DNA of 62,613 bases from JANXVV01 sp038230975 (GTDB lineage: Bacteria; Planctomycetota; Phycisphaerae; Tepidisphaerales; Tepidisphaeraceae), in the NCBI GenBank assembly GCA_038230975.1, contig JBBRMF010000003.1:1-62613 (forward strand), read 5' to 3'. Position numbers and translations under genes: made by a program. Positions within the stretch are counted from its first letter, which is position 1. Each line of letters opens with the position of its first letter. Shown here piece after piece: positions 61,052-62,613 of this stretch. Under the pieces are notes generated by a model. The model was not told the DNA's origin. It was given only the letters and a program-made list of their open reading frames with translations, and made no database searches.

Positions 61052-62482
61052 TCAAGCGACCGGCAACGCGGCCTTATTAAATCTGCTTCCAATCACCTTC
61101 ACGCGTCGGTTCGTTTCGGGTGGCGCGGGTAGCAGTCGGCTGATGAACATGGTCGCGGCCAACACGGCAACGTTGCCGACGAGCATCGCCAACGCCATCT
61201 TTCCACCCACCCGCATGTTGGCGCGGTTGCCTTCGGTTCCGAAGAAATAGATGACCAGCGTCGTCACCATCAGCATCGCCAGCGACATGGGGATCAACGC
61301 CCGCCAGGCCAGCATCATCAGTTGATCGAAACGAAAGCGCGGCAGGCTCCAGCGGACCCACATGAAGATGAAGATGATCGACACTGTCTTTGTAAAGAAC
61401 GCCAGTACTCGGATGAGGCACACAACGAGGCTCGTTGTGATCGCGGGATTGTTGGCATCCACCCCACCGCTCAATGCCGGCCAGATTTTATCGAGCCATG
61501 GTACGTGCCAACCCCCGAAAAACAGGGCCACGCAGACCGCGCTCGTCGCAATCATCCCCGCGTACTCGGCGAGGAAGAAGAGCGCGAATCGCATCGCGCT
61601 ATATTCCGTGTGATATCCACCGACGAGTTCCTGTTCGCATTCGGCCAAGTCAAACGGCGCGCGGTTGGCTTCGGCGTGAATGCAGACGAGGAACATCAGA
61701 AACGTCACCGGTTGGGTGAACACATTCCACGCGGGGATGACGTGGCCCCAGTACGAAACCTGTTTCTCAACAATCTCACCCAAATCCAACGTGCCGAACA
61801 TGATGACGATGCAGAGCACCGACAAGCCGAGCGGGATTTCGTAGGAGACCATTTGGGCAGTCGCGCGCAGACCGCCGAGGAATGAATATTTGTTGTTACT
61901 GGCCCAACCGCCGAGCACGACGCCATAGATAGCCAGTGATAGCACTCCGAGAATGAACAGCACGCCGATATTCAGCTTGGCGATTTGGAAGGGGTAGCGG
62001 TAGGTGAGGGTGGCGACTGTCTTGGCCGGGGCAAGTACTTCACCGCCATCGGTGGTTGCGGCGATTTTTTCGATTTTCGGTTCACCGACAAGCACACCTA
62101 CCGATGGCACATGGCTGATTGCCGCGATGCGGGCATCGGATTGCCCGGTCACATCAATTGTCCGCGTCACCTGATGTTCCCCGCCCCACGGCAGCACGGC
62201 GGCGCTGATGATGATCACTACGATCATCAAGCAAGGCGCCAAGCTGAACAACACTTTGTCGGTGCCGGTCGGCCGATAATCTTCCTTCAACAGGAACTTG
62301 ATTCCATCCGCGATCGGCTGCAGCAAACCCCACGGCCCCACGCGATTTGGACCGATGCGGTCCTGCACCCATGAGGCGGTTTTGCGCTCCAGCAAAATCA
62401 GGTAGGCCACGGTGCCAAGGACCACGCCAAATGAGATAGGGCCGATGAGGATCCAGGGATGTTCTTGGAAAAATTCGATCAT
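61052..62482 (-). CDS. nuoH: NADH-quinone oxidoreductase subunit H with periplasmic insertion
   Basis: The membrane-arm subunit near the quinone site, 476 residues from the ATG at 62482. ILLERKTASWVQDRIGPNRVGPWGLLQPIADGIK and the EANRAPFDLAECEQELVGGYHTEYS loop are the conserved parts. At about residues 101-165 (61988-62182), between what should be helices 2 and 3, lies an insertion of about 65 residues with polar and beta-like sequence. Most NuoH proteins lack it. Other nuo genes (A-G) would lie beyond the window. Confidence 0.95.
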   Translation of the reverse strand: MIEFFQEHPWILIGPISFGVVLGTVAYLILLERKTASWVQDRIGPNRVGPWGLLQPIADGIKFLLKEDYRPTGTDKVLFSLAPCLMIVVIIISAAVLPWGGEHQVTRTIDVTGQSDARIAAISHVPSVGVLVGEPKIEKIAATTDGGEVLAPAKTVATLTYRYPFQIAKLNIGVLFILGVLSLAIYGVVLGGWASNNKYSFLGGLRATAQMVSYEIPLGLSVLCIVIMFGTLDLGEIVEKQVSYWGHVIPAWNVFTQPVTFLMFLVCIHAEANRAPFDLAECEQELVGGYHTEYSAMRFALFFLAEYAGMIATSAVCVALFFGGWHVPWLDKIWPALSGGVDANNPAITTSLVVCLIRVLAFFTKTVSIIFIFMWVRWSLPRFRFDQLMMLAWRALIPMSLAMLMVTTLVIYFFGTEGNRANMRVGGKMALAMLVGNVAVLAATMFISRLLPAPPETNRRVKVIGSRFNKAALPVA

Positions 62483-62613
62483 AACTTTTCTTTGATTGTA
62501 CCTACTTTTAGCGGTCGTGGCGAAGGCACCCCGGTGAATTATAGAAGGGGAACAAAAGGTGACGTACGCACCGCACGCAAAAAAAAAATATATAGATATA
62601 ACAAAAGCCAAAC
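62483..62613. other. upstream of nuoH
   Basis: 131 bp without a gene, ending in an AT-rich stretch with a run of A and TATATAGATATA. It may hold a promoter for the nuoH part of the operon, but the window ends here. Confidence 0.35.

Overview
The window looks like chromosomal DNA of a planctomycete, probably of the Phycisphaerae type. This is inferred from protein family content and from repeat types I recall from those genomes; no marker such as rRNA is present. The genes are intact and mostly housekeeping or envelope related. I see no tRNA, rRNA, CRISPR array, phage or full insertion sequence. Two palindromic repeat families recalled from planctomycete genomes stand at many gene borders. One gives the nonsense peptide HGRDAHAT when translated, the other RHSDFVIRHS.

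Layout. 1-3050: a repeat-rich, GC-rich accessory stretch with a GGGACAGGTCC hairpin, a 21-bp tandem repeat, a MITE-like element, a leucine-rich-repeat membrane protein and an HTH/membrane/coiled-coil protein. 3.2-12.5 kb: murQ, a secreted lipase-like hydrolase, the overlapping pair thiL-tsaE, an AsmA-like protein, gyrA and a small anchored protein. 12.7-31.8 kb: a minus-strand series of about a dozen collinear genes centred on a MoxR ATPase, a DUF58 protein and two large VWA membrane proteins. Around them are secreted coiled-coil, NPCBM, SIMPL, alpha-toroid and PQQ-propeller proteins. This resembles the MoxR/Bat-type envelope systems, with several parts I cannot name. One member (14185-15457) carries an apparent frameshift at a run of nine A. 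A four-helix-bundle (S23/IVP-type) gene with no ordinary start codon sits between the DUF58 and BatA-like genes, flanked by inverted repeats. 32-41 kb: P450, ribH, a UbiA-type prenyltransferase, an acyltransferase, an MFS transporter, two glycosyltransferases and a HGSNAT-like membrane protein, suggesting envelope glycan and lipid work. 41.4-50.5 kb: nusB, ftsY, an M48 protease, an SH3 protein, a CHASE2-adenylate cyclase, a sialate O-acetylesterase, mtnA with a 59-residue companion, and a UPF0175/PIN toxin-antitoxin pair. 50.6-62.5 kb: complex I genes nuoH-I-(three foreign genes)-J-K-L-M-N on the minus strand.

Most notable: (1) the nuo operon is split between nuoI and nuoJ by a DUF4261 zinc-ribbon gene, a secreted propeller gene and an opposite-strand nucleotidyltransferase gene; (2) a family of stem-loops sits 1-10 nt after stop codons, with the conserved arm facing the minus-strand gene; (3) the extended MoxR cluster, with palindromes at its borders and a repeat-bracketed four-helix-bundle gene inside; (4) His-rich loops in NuoL and NuoM and a roughly 65-residue insertion in NuoH. 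No wholly new system can be proven from the sequence alone. The extended MoxR cluster and the repeat-bracketed insertion are the best candidates.
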